Positions 32,864 to 45,194 of a stretch of 64,000 nucleotides of DNA are shown here, in pieces (the stretch's first letter is position 1; every line of letters begins with the position of its first letter). The stretch comes from Neurospora crassa OR74A (taxonomy: Eukaryota; Ascomycota; Sordariomycetes; Sordariales; Sordariaceae). Location of the stretch: the NCBI RefSeq assembly GCF_000182925.2, contig NC_026504.1, positions 1,550,001 through 1,614,000 on the forward strand. Reading direction: 5' to 3'. The notes under the pieces are model-generated. The model was not told where the DNA came from, ran no database searches, and worked only from the letters and a program-made list of their open reading frames with translations. The position numbers and the translations under genes are program-made.

Positions 32864-34396
32864 ATGGCGGCGGGCAGCGCACGCTACGTGCGCTACATCC
32901 TCCTTGCCTTTTTTGTAAGTCTGATCATCTCTGGTACACTTCTTGGCTCAATGCTCTGCACTCAATAGTAGCTGTTCGCTTTCCCGGTACCCCACTAACC
33001 ATGACGTTAGGTTATCGCCGTTCTTTACTTCATCTCTACGCCGTCATCCGTCGTGACCCCCCTAAAAGATAACTTTGGCAAATTCCAACAATCCACCGGA
33101 AACTCGAAGCCATCGACTGGAAGTACTACCGGAAGCACTGCCGGAAGTACCACCGGAGGCACCACCGAAGTCGCCCACGATGAAAAGACACCCGCTAAGA
33201 GCAATGGCGCCGACTACGATCCTGCCCAGTACCCGTTGGCCATGACTCCGAATGACCCGGGCTGGAACGACTTGTCTGGGGTTAAGGGCGGCCCTCGCAT
33301 GAACGCGACCTTTGTCACCTTGGCTCGCAACGGCGATGTGTGGGAAATTGCAAAGTCGATCCGCTCGGTCGAGGACCGCTTCAACCGCCGCTACAACTAC
33401 GACTGGGTCTTCCTCAACGACAAGCCATTTGACGAAACCTTCAAGAAGGTTACCTCCTCGCTTGTGTCCGGCAAGACGTACTATGGCGAGATTCCGACCG
33501 AGCACTGGTCGTTCCCGCCTCACATTGACCAGGAGAAGGCCAAAAAGGTTCGCGAGGACATGAGACAGCGCAAGATCATTTACGGTGACAGTATCAGCTA
33601 CCGCCACATGTGCCGCTTTGAGTCCGGCTTCTTCTTCCGCCAGCCCCTCATGATGAACTACGACTACTACTGGCGCGTTGAGCCGAGCGTCGAGTTCCAC
33701 TGCGACATCCACTACGATCCTTTCCGCTTCATGCACGAGAATAACAAGAAGTACAGCTTCGTGCTCAGCCTTTACGAGTACTTCGAGACTATCCCGACCC
33801 TCTGGGACAGCGTTACCAAGTTCATCAAGAACCACCCCGAGCACATTGCTGAGGGCAACTCCATGGCTTTCCTCAGTGACGATGGTGGCAAGACCTACAA
33901 CAAGTGCCACTTTGTAAGTATTTTCCGTGAGGATTCACAGCTTGCGACAAGTTTAGTCTAACAATGTTATTATAGTGGTCCAACTTTGAGATTGGTAGCC
34001 TCAACTGGCTTCGCTCCAAGGCCTACACCGACTACTTCGAGTCTCTGGATCAGGATGGTGGTTTCTTCTATGAGCGCTGGGGCGATGCCCCGGTCCACTC
34101 TATTGCCGCCGGCTTGATGTTGAAGAAGGAGGAAATCCACTTCTTCAACGACATTGCCTACTACCACGTTCCCTTCACTCACTGCCCCACCGGAGAGCAG
34201 TTCCGTCTCGACCGCAAGTGCCACTGCAACCCCAAGGAGAACTTTGACTGGAAGGGGTATTCTTGTAAGTCTTACCCGGAAGTTCCCTTCTCTTACTGAG
34301 CCGTCCACTGACCCCAATCACTTATCAGGCACTTCGAGGTACTACGAGCTTAATGGTCTTCCGAAGCCAGAAGGCTGGCAAGATCAGTCGGATTAG
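32864..34396 (+). CDS. KRE2/MNT1 family alpha-1,2-mannosyltransferase (GT15)
   Basis: Four exons, 32864-32914, 33011-33913, 33976-34264 and 34329-34396, encode 436 aa, the usual size for the family. The first intron (96 nt) splits the membrane anchor: [10 protein letters not shown] in exon 1 continues as [10 protein letters not shown] in exon 2, making a type II signal anchor. A Ser/Thr/Gly-rich stem follows, then the GT15 catalytic domain with [57 protein letters not shown] and [23 protein letters not shown] and the ERWGD block contain the nucleotide-sugar and Mn-binding residues of the family. Known members use GDP-mannose in the Golgi to extend O-linked and N-linked mannans. The 17-codon first exon is easily missed by gene finders. 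Confidence 0.93.
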
Positions 34397-35039
34397 AAGG
34401 AGGCGAAGAAGAAACAGTTCTGAGGGTGTGGGGATTAAGGCTTTATGTTGGGAAAACAGGTCTGCAAATAAAACCAAAAGCGGACATTCCCTAGAATGTA
34501 TTATCGTTATAATGACTTTTTCGTTCTCAATTGGTGGTACAACCCAATTGCCTGGAAACATGGACCTATAAATGGGAAAGGTTGGGCAAAAACGAAGCTG
34601 CCTGTTCTGAGTGTTTTGATGGATAGGGAAGGGCTATAAGGGGCGTTAAGGAAATCATGACACAATCACTTAGGGTTAGGTTCGTTGTTACCGACTGCTG
34701 AGATAACCCTGGTATTGCCAGGTGTGAAAAGGCAAGCTGACAGCAACACAGTTGGTCCAGTGTCTCCGTCCTTCCCCGAAGTATTTCGTCTTCGGTGTTG
34801 TATCATCTTGAACATGGCCAGTCTTCGACAGTCGTAATACAAGGAATATGGACGCCGATATCCTGTCATGCACCTTTTATTTCCTTATAGTACACGGACA
34901 CATAGTTTAGGATGCGGAATGATGAACTACATGGATGAAGCTTAACCACCTCCACCACGCTCACATCACATCATCATCATCCTACTGCCATGTAACCAGG
35001 GGGGGTATCATCTCAATTGTGCTCTGTTGTGCTAGCTGC
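34397..35039. other. Convergent 3' flanks of mannosyltransferase and uS12m genes
   Basis: Noncoding region of 643 bp, consistent with the two 3' UTRs. A short (CAT)n run lies near 34970-34980. No gene is seen. Confidence 0.6.
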
Positions 35040-35853
35040 TTAACCAACAGAGGCCTTCTTGGGCTTCTTGGTACCGTACTTGCTACGACTAGACATACGA
35101 GTAGCAACACCGGCCTGTTTTATCACCATTCTTTGTCAGCACATCATTTTCACAAACTAAACACTCATCTTCCCCTTTTTCTCCTTCTCTCCCATCCTCC
35201 ATCCAGGGGTCTCCATCTAGGGATTTTTCTTCTCAGGAAAAAACTTACCAAATCCAAAGCACCTCTAACAAGATGATACCTCACACCAGGGCAATCCTGG
35301 GCTCTGCCGCCACGCACGAGCACGACGCTGTGCTGCGAAATGTTGTGGCCCTCGCCGGGGATATAGGCCGTGATGACCTTACCCGTGGAAAGACGGACAC
35401 GGGCAGTCTTGCGTTCGCCCGAATTGGGCTTCTTGGGACGCGTGATGCCGACTTTGACACATACACCCTTGAGCGCGGGAGACTTGATGGAGGACAGGGC
35501 GGGGGAGACGGCGTGGCGAGCACGTTGGGGCTTACGGCAACCCTGGAGGAATGAAGATAAGAGTGGTTAGCTTTTGATCAGATTGAATTGGACGCGGGAC
35601 ATAGGGCTGTGGTAGTAGCACGGGAACCAAAGTGGTGATAGGTGCATAGGTAGGTAGAGGTAGGCGGGTTGGGGATAGCCTCATCATCATCACTTACCCT
35701 CATGACCTGGTTAAGAGTGGCATTCTGCGCCGGAGTGCTGGAGAACAACCGCGCAGCAGCAGGAAGGATGGAAGAGGACGATGGCATCAGCGGCCGTCGT
35801 AGCAGCGACGGCTGCGCCTGCGAAAACAAGTTCCGCAAGAAAGTCGTCGCCAT
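35040..35853 (-). CDS. Mitochondrial small-subunit ribosomal protein uS12m
   Basis: Three exons, 35853-35698, 35542-35249 and 35114-35040, all in phase 0, encode 174 aa. Introns are 155 and 134 nt with GTAAGT donors. The N-terminus (about 45 residues: [20 protein letters not shown], Ser/Arg/Ala-rich) is a mitochondrial presequence with a typical FSSTPAQNA processing region. The mature part matches bacterial S12: [30 protein letters not shown] (the decoding-centre PNSA-like loop), [20 protein letters not shown] and [19 protein letters not shown]. The C-terminus ends [13 protein letters not shown]. The protein is a decoding-centre component of the mitoribosome. The PNS and PGEGHN loops that line the decoding site are intact. 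The gene is divergent from the acyl-CoA dehydrogenase gene. Confidence 0.95.
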
Positions 35854-37187
35854 CTTGTGATCTTGTGGATCTTGCTGATGGCGGGATGCTCCGAAATCGT
35901 CAAGTTCGGTCGGTCGCGGCGCGCAACAGGACGCGGTACAGTACAGGATAGCGGTTCCCCAGGCCGGGCCCGGCAGGCGCACGCAGGGCCGGCGGCGGCG
36001 GGCGGTACCAGTGTGGGAACTTTTTTCGTGTCACGGGATGACACACGTGGAGATAAGCTGAGCCAAGAAGGTAGCAGAGGTACGTACCTACTGCCGTGCT
36101 TGAGGGACGGAAGCCATTGGGTAAGCTCCGAGTCGTGTGCGGCAATCATCGGTTAGCTGTGAGCCTTCGACAAACTGACAGTCACATGGCATTTGTTTTC
36201 CATTCCCCTTCGTTTTCTGAAACTCGTTCGTTGGCACCTCATCATTCCATTTCTATCGCTCGTCTGGCTCTGTTTTCCCTTCTCGCTCACGATCCATGGT
36301 TTGCTATTCGCGATTAACGAGTCACGATCCACGGTCTAGCAACAATGGTCACCGCTCGCCGTGCCCCGTGCCCGGCCATCATCAAGGTCCATTCGAGAGA
36401 GAGTGCCCCTCCTCCGATGTCCCGTCTCTACCGTGTCTCCCCCAAATGCATCCCTGTCGTGGCCACCGTTTACCCCGGCCAAGGAAATCTTTGTGGGGAA
36501 AATGACCTCTTAAGAGGACCGCCCGATTCGGAGCTTTGTGAATGGTGGAGACCTTACCTCGGCAGAGGGGGAGACACTTGACCCAGCTGTTCACAGCATA
36601 TCGGCCGTGTGCCGGCCAATGCCATTGACCTTTGTTACCCGCTGGCTTGGCTTTTGAATTACTGAGAGAGAGAGGGATAGAGAGAGCTAACAGTAGAGCT
36701 CTTGTCCCGGTTGCCCGTAGGTATCCTGCTATCAAGGTGTACGCACCTATCTCCTCGAATACCGCGTGGGCTTCTGCGATAATGATCTGTTCTGTATATC
36801 AAATGCATAGTGACAGGTTAGACACATCGAAGGTGTAGGAGATGCATACGATGCAAAGGTCAAGAGAAATCGGGACTCTCTTCACCTTATTTTGAGCCCA
36901 CGCTGTCATTGTTGCCTTCCATCCAATACTCCACGGATCATCGTTACGGAGCTACATAAGTACATCTTTCATCTGGTCGTTAGTGTTAGCTCCGCTGTAC
37001 CGTGCCCAGCGACTTATAAGTACCCGAAGCTCGTTCCATCACACCTCCAGTTCTCCTTCCCCAAGCATTTGATACCCTTTCCGCCTTCTTTTCTTCCATT
37101 ATCTCTGTCCTCTTCGTTCTTCCTAGACAGCACTCGCGCCAGGTTTCCGATCGGTTCTTTAATCATCACACATACGCATCAGACACA
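35854..37187. other. Shared upstream region of uS12m and acyl-CoA dehydrogenase genes
   Basis: A 1.33-kb divergent intergenic region for two nuclear genes of mitochondrial proteins. A TATA-like GACTTATAAG lies at 37011-37020, about 170 nt before the dehydrogenase ATG, followed by a CT-rich leader. Short ORFs at 36345-36581 are not supported. Confidence 0.5.
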
Positions 37188-38588
37188 ATGAAGTCGTTCA
37201 CTAGGGTTTTGCGTCCCGCCGTCCGCAGGGCTCAGGCAGTTTCCGCTCCCAGACTCTCCAGAACTCCCGTCGTCCAATGGTAAGTTTTGTCATCTCGTCT
37301 CATGCCTGGTCTGGTCTCAAAAGAGATGGGCTGGAAGAGGGAGAAGGCGATGTGCTAATACTTGGTTTCCCGACATAGCGCTCGCACTCTTTCCACCACC
37401 TCCCCTCGCCGGGACATAACCGATCTGCCGCCAACCCCCATTACCCACTTCTCCGAGGTTGAGACCGCCATGGCTGAGACTGTCCAGAAGTTCGCCAACG
37501 ATGTCATTCTTCCCAAGGTCCGCGATATGGATGAGGCCGAGGCTATGGACCCCGCCATTGTCGAGCAGCTTTTCGAGCAGGGTATTATGGGTGTCGAGAT
37601 TCCCGAGGAGTACGGCGGTGCCGGCATGAACTTCACCGCCGCCATTGTTTGTATTGAGGAGCTCGCCCGCATCGACCCCTCGGTATCCGTCATGGTTGAC
37701 GTCCACAACACCCTTGTCAATACCGCCGTCATTCGCTGGGGTAGCGAGGCGCTCAAGAAGAAGTACCTCCCCAAGCTGGCTACCAACACCGTCGGTTCCT
37801 TCTGCTTGTCCGAGCCCGTCTCCGGCTCTGATGCTTTCGCCCTCGCCACACGCGCCGTCGAGACCGAAAACGGCTACAAGATCAACGGCAGCAAGATGTG
37901 GATTACCAACAGTATGGAGGCCGACTTCTTTATTGTCTTCGCCAATGTCGACCCCAGCAAGGGCTACCGCGGTATTACCGCCTTCATCGTCGAGAAGGGC
38001 ATGAAGGGCTTCAGCATCGCCAAGAAGGAGAAGAAGCTCGGCATCAAGGCCTCCAGCACGTGTGTGCTCAACTTTGACGACGTCGAGGTCCCCAAGGAGA
38101 ACATTCTCGGCAAGGTCGGCGAGGGCTACAAGTACGCCATTGGCATCCTCAACGAGGGCCGCATCGGTATCGGCGCCCAGATGACCGGTCTCGCGCTCGG
38201 TGCGTGGGAGAACGCGGTCAAGTACGTGTGGAACGACCGCAAGCAGTTCGGCCAGCTCGTCGGCGAGTTCCAGGGCATGCAGCACCAGATCGCCCAGTCC
38301 TACACCGAGATCGCCGCCGCGCGCGCGCTCGTCTACAATGCCGCCCGCAAGAAGGAGGCCGGCGAGGATTTCGTCATGGATGCCGCTATGGCCAAGCTCT
38401 ACGCTTCCCAGGTTGCCGGCCGCGTCTCCGGTCTCGCTGTCGAGTGGATGGGTGGCATGGGCTTCGTCCGTGAGGGTCTTGCTGAAAAGTTCTTCCGTGA
38501 CAGCAAGATCGGTGCCATTTACGAGGGTACCAGCAACATCCAGCTTAACACTATTGCCAAGACTCTCCAGAAGCAGTACACTGCTTAA
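37188..38588 (+). CDS. Mitochondrial short/branched-chain acyl-CoA dehydrogenase
   Basis: Exons 37188-37279 and 37379-38588 (99-nt intron, GTAAGT...TAG) encode 433 aa. The first 45 residues (MKSFTRVLRPAVRRAQAVSA, then CARTLSTTSPRRD) form an Arg/Ser-rich presequence. The rest is a complete acyl-CoA dehydrogenase: N-terminal helical domain, the FAD/substrate signature FCLSEPVSGSDAF and KMWITNSMEADFF, then the C-terminal helical domain. The signature YEGTSNIQLNTIAK near the end supplies the catalytic Glu in the position used by SCAD, MCAD and ACADSB. It carries out FAD-dependent alpha,beta-dehydrogenation of acyl-CoA, passing electrons to ETF. GGAGMNFTAAIVCIEELARIDPSVSVMVDVHNTLVN-type sequence suggests the short/branched-chain (ACADSB) subgroup, but chain-length preference cannot be fixed from sequence alone. 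Confidence 0.93.
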
Positions 38589-41450
38589 GATAGCGGGTTG
38601 ACTGTCGATATGTGTTCTGATGGTAGTGTTATATAAGGGTGTGCATGTACATATTGGTTAGGATATCATGGAGTTAAGGGGATGCCGAGTTTCAAAAGGG
38701 GCAGGAAGCACCTTGTCATGATCTAGAATATTCAGCAAGCCATTTTTTTTCCGGTCACTCATTCCGGTTTCTTTCTGGTTTTCTTGATTTTTCGGTTTTC
38801 TTTACATGATTTGGGAGCCGTGCGAGATGCGATGATCCGTCGTACATTGATCTGGCTGGCAATGTCCATGAGACATGGGACTTTGATCGAACGCAACATC
38901 CACAATGCTCCGTCAACACTGCAACAAGTACTTACCTGACGCCCGTTTGCTGTCATTCATCCTGCGATATGTGCCTACGGATACTGATATGCCTTTGGCG
39001 CGCGCAGCTAGTCTTCAAAGTGATTTCACTCGAGGATAACCGAGGACGAAGCCGATGGAAAGTTGACGGGTCTCTTGATATTCGAACTCCTCGTCATCTA
39101 CAACTCTTTCCGGTTTATACTGCGTAAACCAGCTGTTTGGCTCACCCCATGAGTCCTACATCCCTGCATTCTCAAACCTGGCTTCGGTCATGATTTTCCG
39201 AAGCTTCATTCACTACAAGTATCGAATCTCTACTGTGTCATTCGGGTAGGAAACCAGTCGAGTCTTGGGACGAAATCCAGCTTCTTCGGCTTGGACAATT
39301 TCCAGCTTATTTATCCCTAACCCGCAACCCATCACATCAGTGTAGTGTAGGTAGTATGCATCCTAAGACATGGATGGGCACACCGTGACCGCCTTTCCTG
39401 TCGAGACTCCAAATGGGGTTTGTCTCCTCTGTCTCAAGTCGCCGTCATCATTGCCTAAATACTTGCACATCAGGACTTTTCGGGCGATGGTGTTCTCAAA
39501 AGTCAGGCGGTTAACATGTGAGGTCTTTATACACAGACCAACCTTTGAGATTTGTTAGTGCGAAACTTACAACGTCTTCTGACAAGGCAGAAAGAGGACA
39601 TGATTTTCAGGCGGTTCTATTGGTCCAAACCGAGCTAGAGTCAGGTTATGAACAACAATTGATGGTGTCCCATACATATGTCTCGCACCAAAATTTGACT
39701 GTACTTATAGCGAGCAATAAGCAGGATTGGCGCCTACCTCTAGCCATCTTGAAAGTGCCATGTTAACAAACTTTTCGAGGGTGAACTGTTGACAGCATGT
39801 TCCTTCACTAGGACGAGTGAAAGAAAGTCGACTGCGTGATCCAAGTCCCCAAAGTGTGATTCGGCATGCCCAATCACAGCCCTCCAAACTCAAGCGGTTC
39901 AAGGTGCGCCACCAACTGAACTCAAGTGCACGCACCCGTTTCGATACTGCGCCCACTGACACCCCTCGGTCTCCGGGCTTCCAATCCCATGTCCCAAGCC
40001 CAAGTGCGGAAGGGAAGTCCTACCAGCGCCCTGCACCACCATTTCAACAGTCCTACGGTTCGGTATCAGCGCACCAGGCAGACCAGGCCATCCACTCCCG
40101 TCGTGACGGTGTCGTATAGGTATCGATGTGTGGAGGTGCCCATCTTCTGTTCGGGTAGTCATTGCCTGTGGCTGCCCAACAGTCTGTCTGTGTGAGCTGT
40201 GCGTGATATGCAAACAAAAGGGTTCCATTCCAAGAGGGTCGCTGCTGTTAGTGTTGTTGACTGTTTGAAAATGCGCCGATTCGGAACCATCTGATGCCAA
40301 GACGAGGCTATCGTAGATTTTTGTTAGTTCCCAAGAACCACCCCCCTTTGGATGATGGGGTGGTAAAGAACACTGCATGGAATGGGCTCGTCGCGCCTAA
40401 ATTCAAAGAACAAACGGGGACTGTTGGCCTCGAGATTTCCCGCTTAGTATGTGCGGTTCTCGTATATCCCTAGGTGTATTAGATTTCATTGTTCTCGTGA
40501 TGATGGATATACTAAAGAATGAAAGACACCTAGCGGGCGAGGTACCTGACTGGGAACCGGAAGTCCAGTCGACAAATTGAAGTGTTGGACTTGGACCAAA
40601 ACCACGCGATCCCCGCCTCTTCAAGGGGAAAAGTGGACGTTGCTAACAAGGAAGTGACCTGCCCGCCTTTGCCCCGAACTGCCTGTGCGTACTTCGACCG
40701 CTCAGCGTGCAGTACCAGGCATCGTCGTCTCTCGTCTGGATGCCCACTGGCTGTTTGGCTCGTCGAATCGACAAGGGCCGCCGCCGCCAAACCTATGCGA
40801 AACACACAAAACCCCGCCATCGTTAGCATCATACCTCTCTCTGCAGTACCTGCTAATCTGCTGCCACCTTGAGCCTTTCCATCTTGCACATTGAAGCCTC
40901 CTCGTTCAGTCCCGTCGAAAAAGGCAAAACCCGCCTTTTCTCTCTGTTAATGCTAATTGCTGCCCCGCCGCCACTATCTCCTCCATTACCTACCTACCTA
41001 CCTCTACCTACCCGACGTCTAGGTCCAGCAGCGTAGCACTCCAATCAGTGTCTGCCTTATAAAGTGTCCATAGCACCTAGAGGTACCCTCGACCTCCATC
41101 CATCCCTCCTGGCTGGACCTCCTTATCCGTCCTCGCTGCCAAGTTGCCTTCCTGGCTCGCCTCGCCTTCCACCCGGGAAGTGCTCAACTTGACCGTCCAT
41201 CAACAACCACCACGACGCATCCGTTGCATGTCATACTGGCATGCCAGCAGCATTTTAGTCGTCCGGATCAAATCCCGTCGTCCTCCCTCTCTCCCTCCCC
41301 CCCCTCCCCCGCTCTCCCACTGCCGACACCGACTCCGACACCGTCACCGTCGGACATTAGTATTGCCAGGAGCATCTTTACCTTTCATCCTCTCCAAAGT
41401 AATCCATCTCCCACCGTCGCCATCGGTCCGCCGGGCCCAATACCGCCACC
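38589..41450. other. Long upstream region of the PKC gene
   Basis: About 2.9 kb. The left end is the 3' flank of the acyl-CoA dehydrogenase gene. The right half is the PKC promoter and leader, with pyrimidine-rich runs and CTAC repeats near 40989-41019. ORFs here, including 40582-40872, have no recognisable protein character. Confidence 0.5.
41041..41064 (+). promoter_or_regulatory. Candidate core promoter of the PKC gene (CCAAT and TATA-like)
   Basis: CCAATC at 41041-41046 is followed by TTATAAAG at 41057-41064, about 390 nt before the PKC start codon. The downstream leader is C/T-rich. The spacing of the two elements is unusually short, so only the TATA-like element may matter. This is inferred from motif only. 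Confidence 0.35.
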
Positions 41451-44400
41451 ATGAACGACGAAGACAAGGTCCACGACATCTCCAAGAAGATCGAGCGCGA
41501 AAAGGCTCTGATCAATGCTGCGCAGGCCATGCGCCAGCAGACAAACAATGAGCAGGTCCGCTCCAAGCTCGACACCCAGATGCGCGAAGGGAGGAGGAAT
41601 CTCGAGTTCTTCGAGGAGAAGCTGCGCGAACTGCAGATGAGGAGACTCGGCCATGGCGTCGACAACATGTCGCTTGGTGCCAGCCCAATGTCCGGCTCCC
41701 ACCGACAGTCCGTTGATGACTTCGAGGGCTACGGCGCCCCCTCTCCTCCCCCCAAGGAGGACGTACGCGGCCACAGCTCTCACCAGAGTCAGGGCAGCGG
41801 TCCTCTGATGCCCGCCTCTGCTCCTTATCCCGGTGGTCCTCCTGACTCTAATGTTCCACGGGCGCGTCCTAATTATACAAGGCTCGGTAAGTTGGACATC
41901 TTCCTTGGACCAGTCCCCCTTTAGACATATTCTGTGTGACTGACGTTGAGGGAACTGCAGATCTAATCAAGTTCGATACCCCACATCTTGGACCTCGCAT
42001 CCAGCTGATGTTGTCCCAAATCCAGTTCAAGCTCAACGTGGAAGAACAGTACCTAAAGGGCATTGAGAAGATGGTACAGCTCTATCAGATGGAAGGTGAT
42101 AAGAAGAGCAAGCTTGACGCTGCCGCCAAGCGTGTCGAAAGTAAACAAAAGATTGTCCTCTTGAAGCAGGCACTCAAGAGATATGAAGAGTTGCACATCG
42201 ACATTGATGTTGATGGTCCAGATGGTAGAATTCCTTCCCCCACATGCTGCTTTCACCAGCACTCCTTTTACTAACTTTGAATGTGACTATAGACGACAGC
42301 ATCAACCTGCCAGCCCTTAGGAAACCCCTGAGCGGTACTCTTTCTATTCGCATTCTCGCTGTAAAGGATGTCGACCATGCGCCCCTCGGTCGTTTCGCTC
42401 GCTCCCCCGAAACATTCATCGCTGTTAAGGCCGAAGATATAGTTGTTGCGCGCACAAAGCCTTCGCGAAACGACAAGTGGGAAGCCGAATTCCACACTTT
42501 CCCGGTCGATAAGACGAACGAAATCGAGTTTACGGTTTATGATAAGCCCGCCGAGCATCCCGTGCCTATCGCCATGCTCTGGGTCAGAATCTCGGACATC
42601 GTCGAGGAACTTCGCCGAAAGAAGATCGAGGCCGAAATGACGTCCGCAGGTTGGGTTTCGGCGGACCGCGTTGGCTCCAGAGCTCCTCCGCCGCAATTCC
42701 CAATGGGCGCCCAGAGTCCTCAGTTTGCGGCACCGCCAACATCCCCTGGATCACAGGAGCAAAACACCATGATCCCACCCCAGGCGCCTCCGCCATCCCA
42801 AGTTGTTTCACAGCCTGTAGACGGTTGGTTCAACCTGGAGCCTTATGGCCAGATCCACCTCAGTTTTAACTTCATCAAGGGGGCTCGTCCTCAGGGCATG
42901 GACAGGCTGGGTCGCAAGGGTGCTGTCCGCCAGCGCAAGGAGGAAGTTCACGAGATGTATGGACACAAGTTTGTCCAGAAGCAGTTCTACAACATTATGC
43001 GCTGTGCGCTATGCGGCGATTTCCTCAAGTACTCCGCTGGTATGCAGTGCGAGGATTGCAAGTACACCTGCCACACCAAGTGCTACACCAGCGTTGTTAC
43101 CAAGTGCATCAGCAAGAGTAATGCCGAGACTGATCCTGACGAGGAAAAGATCAATCACCGCATCCCCCATCGCTTCATTCCTTTCTCCAACCTTACTGCC
43201 AACTGGTGCTGCCACTGCGGTTACATGCTACCAATTGGATCCAAGAAGAACTCGAGGAAGTGTTCAGGTATGTCGAGTTCGCCCCTGTTTTGGAGCCCCA
43301 TATGCTGACAATTATGACAGAATGTGCTCTTACAGCCCACGCGCAATGCGTGCATCTTGTTCCTGACTTCTGTGGCATGTCTATGGCTGTCGCCAACCAG
43401 ATCTTGGAGGGTATGCGAACGCAGAAGAAGACTCATAAGGATAAGGCGTCCTCGATGAGTGAGCGTACCCTTAGGCCGGGGAGCAAAACTTCCATCTCGT
43501 CCGGGTCGATCGCTCAGGCATCGACGTATAGCGGTTCGACTGCTTATACGTCAATCGCTTCGCCCGAGGCAACTGAGGCTGCCAAGCTTATGTACAGCCA
43601 GACAACGCCCAGGCCAGGCGGCCCCGACAGGACCTCTACCAGCTCAACAACCGCCTCGGCGGCTGCGGCTGCGGCTATGGCACCAAAGCATAGCTCTCAG
43701 CCTTCGCAAGCCGGTTCGATACCCGACTTTGGTGGTTCCCCTGGCTATGGACGACCGGATTCTCGGGACGACGAGTACTCCGCCCAGCAGCAGCAGGGAT
43801 ATGGCTCGCCGCAGCAACGGAAGTATAACCCGGCGGACTATGCTAATATCGACGCCTACTCAAGCCCACAGGCTCGTCCACAACAGCAACAGCAGCAGCA
43901 ACAACAGACACCTCAGCAGGTCTCACCAATGTATCAGCAGAATCCTCAGACGCCTATTAGCAAGCCTCAGCCTGTGGCGCCATCCTATGATAACCAGGTG
44001 GTACCGTCCGCCTCCGGAGTGCCAGTTCCGACCAAGAAGCCGCTACCATCGGCCACTGATCCCGGCACGGGTATGAGAATCGGTCTTGACCATTTCAACT
44101 TCCTCGCTGTGCTTGGTAAGGGTAACTTCGGCAAGGTCATGCTTGCGGAGACCAAGAAGAGCCGGAAGTTGTATGCCATCAAGGTGTTGAAGAAGGAGTT
44201 TATCATCGAGAATGACGAAGTGGAAAGCATCAGGTCGGAGAAGCGCGTCTTCCTGATTGCCAACCGCGAGCGTCACCCCTTCCTGACAAACCTCCATGCC
44301 TGCTTCCAGACTGAGACAAGAGTCTACTTCGTCATGGAGTATATCAGCGGTGGTGATTTGATGTTGCACATTCAGCGTGGAATGTTTGGCACCAAGCGTG

Positions 44401-45194
44401 CTCAGTAAGTTCTTCTTTGTGTTTTCTGAAGTTACTGCAGTGACTGACTCGTTCCAGATTCTACGCCGCTGAGGTCTGCTTGGCACTCAAGTACTTCCAC
44501 GAGAACGGCGTCATCTATCGTGATCTGAAGCTTGACAACATTCTCTTGACTCTTGACGGACACATCAAGATTGCCGACTACGGTCTGTGCAAGGAGGACA
44601 TGTGGTACGGTTCGACTACGAGCACCTTCTGCGGTACTCCCGAATTCATGGCGCCCGAGATTCTCCTGGACAAGAAGTACGGCAGGGCGGTGGACTGGTG
44701 GGCATTTGGCGTTCTGATCTACCAGATGCTACTCCAGCAGTCCCCATTCCGTGGTGAAGACGAGGACGAAATCTACGATGCCATTCTGGCCGACGAGCCG
44801 CTTTACCCTATTCACATGCCCAGAGACAGCGTGTCGATTCTGCAGAAGCTGCTCACGCGCGAGCCTGACCAGCGTCTGGGTAGCGGCCCGACCGACGCCC
44901 AGGAGATTATGTCGCAGCCCTTCTTCAGGAACATCAACTGGGACGACATCTATCACAAGCGGGTGCAGCCGCCCTTCCTGCCCCAGATCAAGAGCGCGAC
45001 GGATACGAGCAACTTCGATAGCGAGTTTACGAGTGTCACTCCGGTGCTCACACCCGTTCAGTCAGGTAAGTCTTATCACATCAGAACCCAACTAGGCAAC
45101 TTTCTCGTAACTAACCCCGTCCGTTTGTATAGTCCTCTCTCAAGCCATGCAAGAAGAGTTCAGAGGCTTCTCGTACACGGCCGACTTTGAGTAA
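41451..45194 (+). CDS. pkc1: Protein kinase C (fungal Pkc1 type)
   Basis: Six exons (41451-41886, 41961-42224, 42293-43267, 43321-44404, 44458-45065, 45133-45194) encode 1142 aa, the length I recall for the N. crassa PKC-like kinase. Order: HR1 repeats (about 1-70 and 150-230, Rho-binding coiled coils), a C2-like domain (about 240-350), two C1 zinc fingers (about 458-505 and 526-577, with all Cys/His ligands), a Gln/Pro/Ser-rich hinge, then the kinase from about 816. The kinase has [17 protein letters not shown]-type catalytic loop ([12 protein letters not shown]), DYG in place of DFG as in other Pkc1/PKN kinases, and [12 protein letters not shown]. The last 62-nt exon encodes the hydrophobic motif [11 protein letters not shown]. 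Known role: Rho1-activated head of the cell-wall-integrity MAPK cascade, and in Neurospora also linked to WC-1 light signalling. Confidence 0.97.
43880..43921 (+). repeat. CAG/CAA repeat encoding poly-Gln in PKC hinge
   Basis: A mixed CAA/CAG run encodes about nine Gln in a row in the disordered hinge between the C1 domains and the kinase. Mixed codons reduce slippage compared with a pure repeat. Confidence 0.8.

Noticed and set aside
37317-38285. 322-codon minus-strand frame antisense to acyl-CoA dehydrogenase
   Set aside because: Arises from GC-rich third codon positions of the sense gene; Leu/Val/Gly-rich with no family.
41041-45194. Cell-wall gene cluster including PKC, sensor-like protein and mannosyltransferase
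   Set aside because: Unrelated genes (uS12m, acyl-CoA dehydrogenase, She9) are interspersed, so a true cluster is not supported; kept only as a weak functional note.
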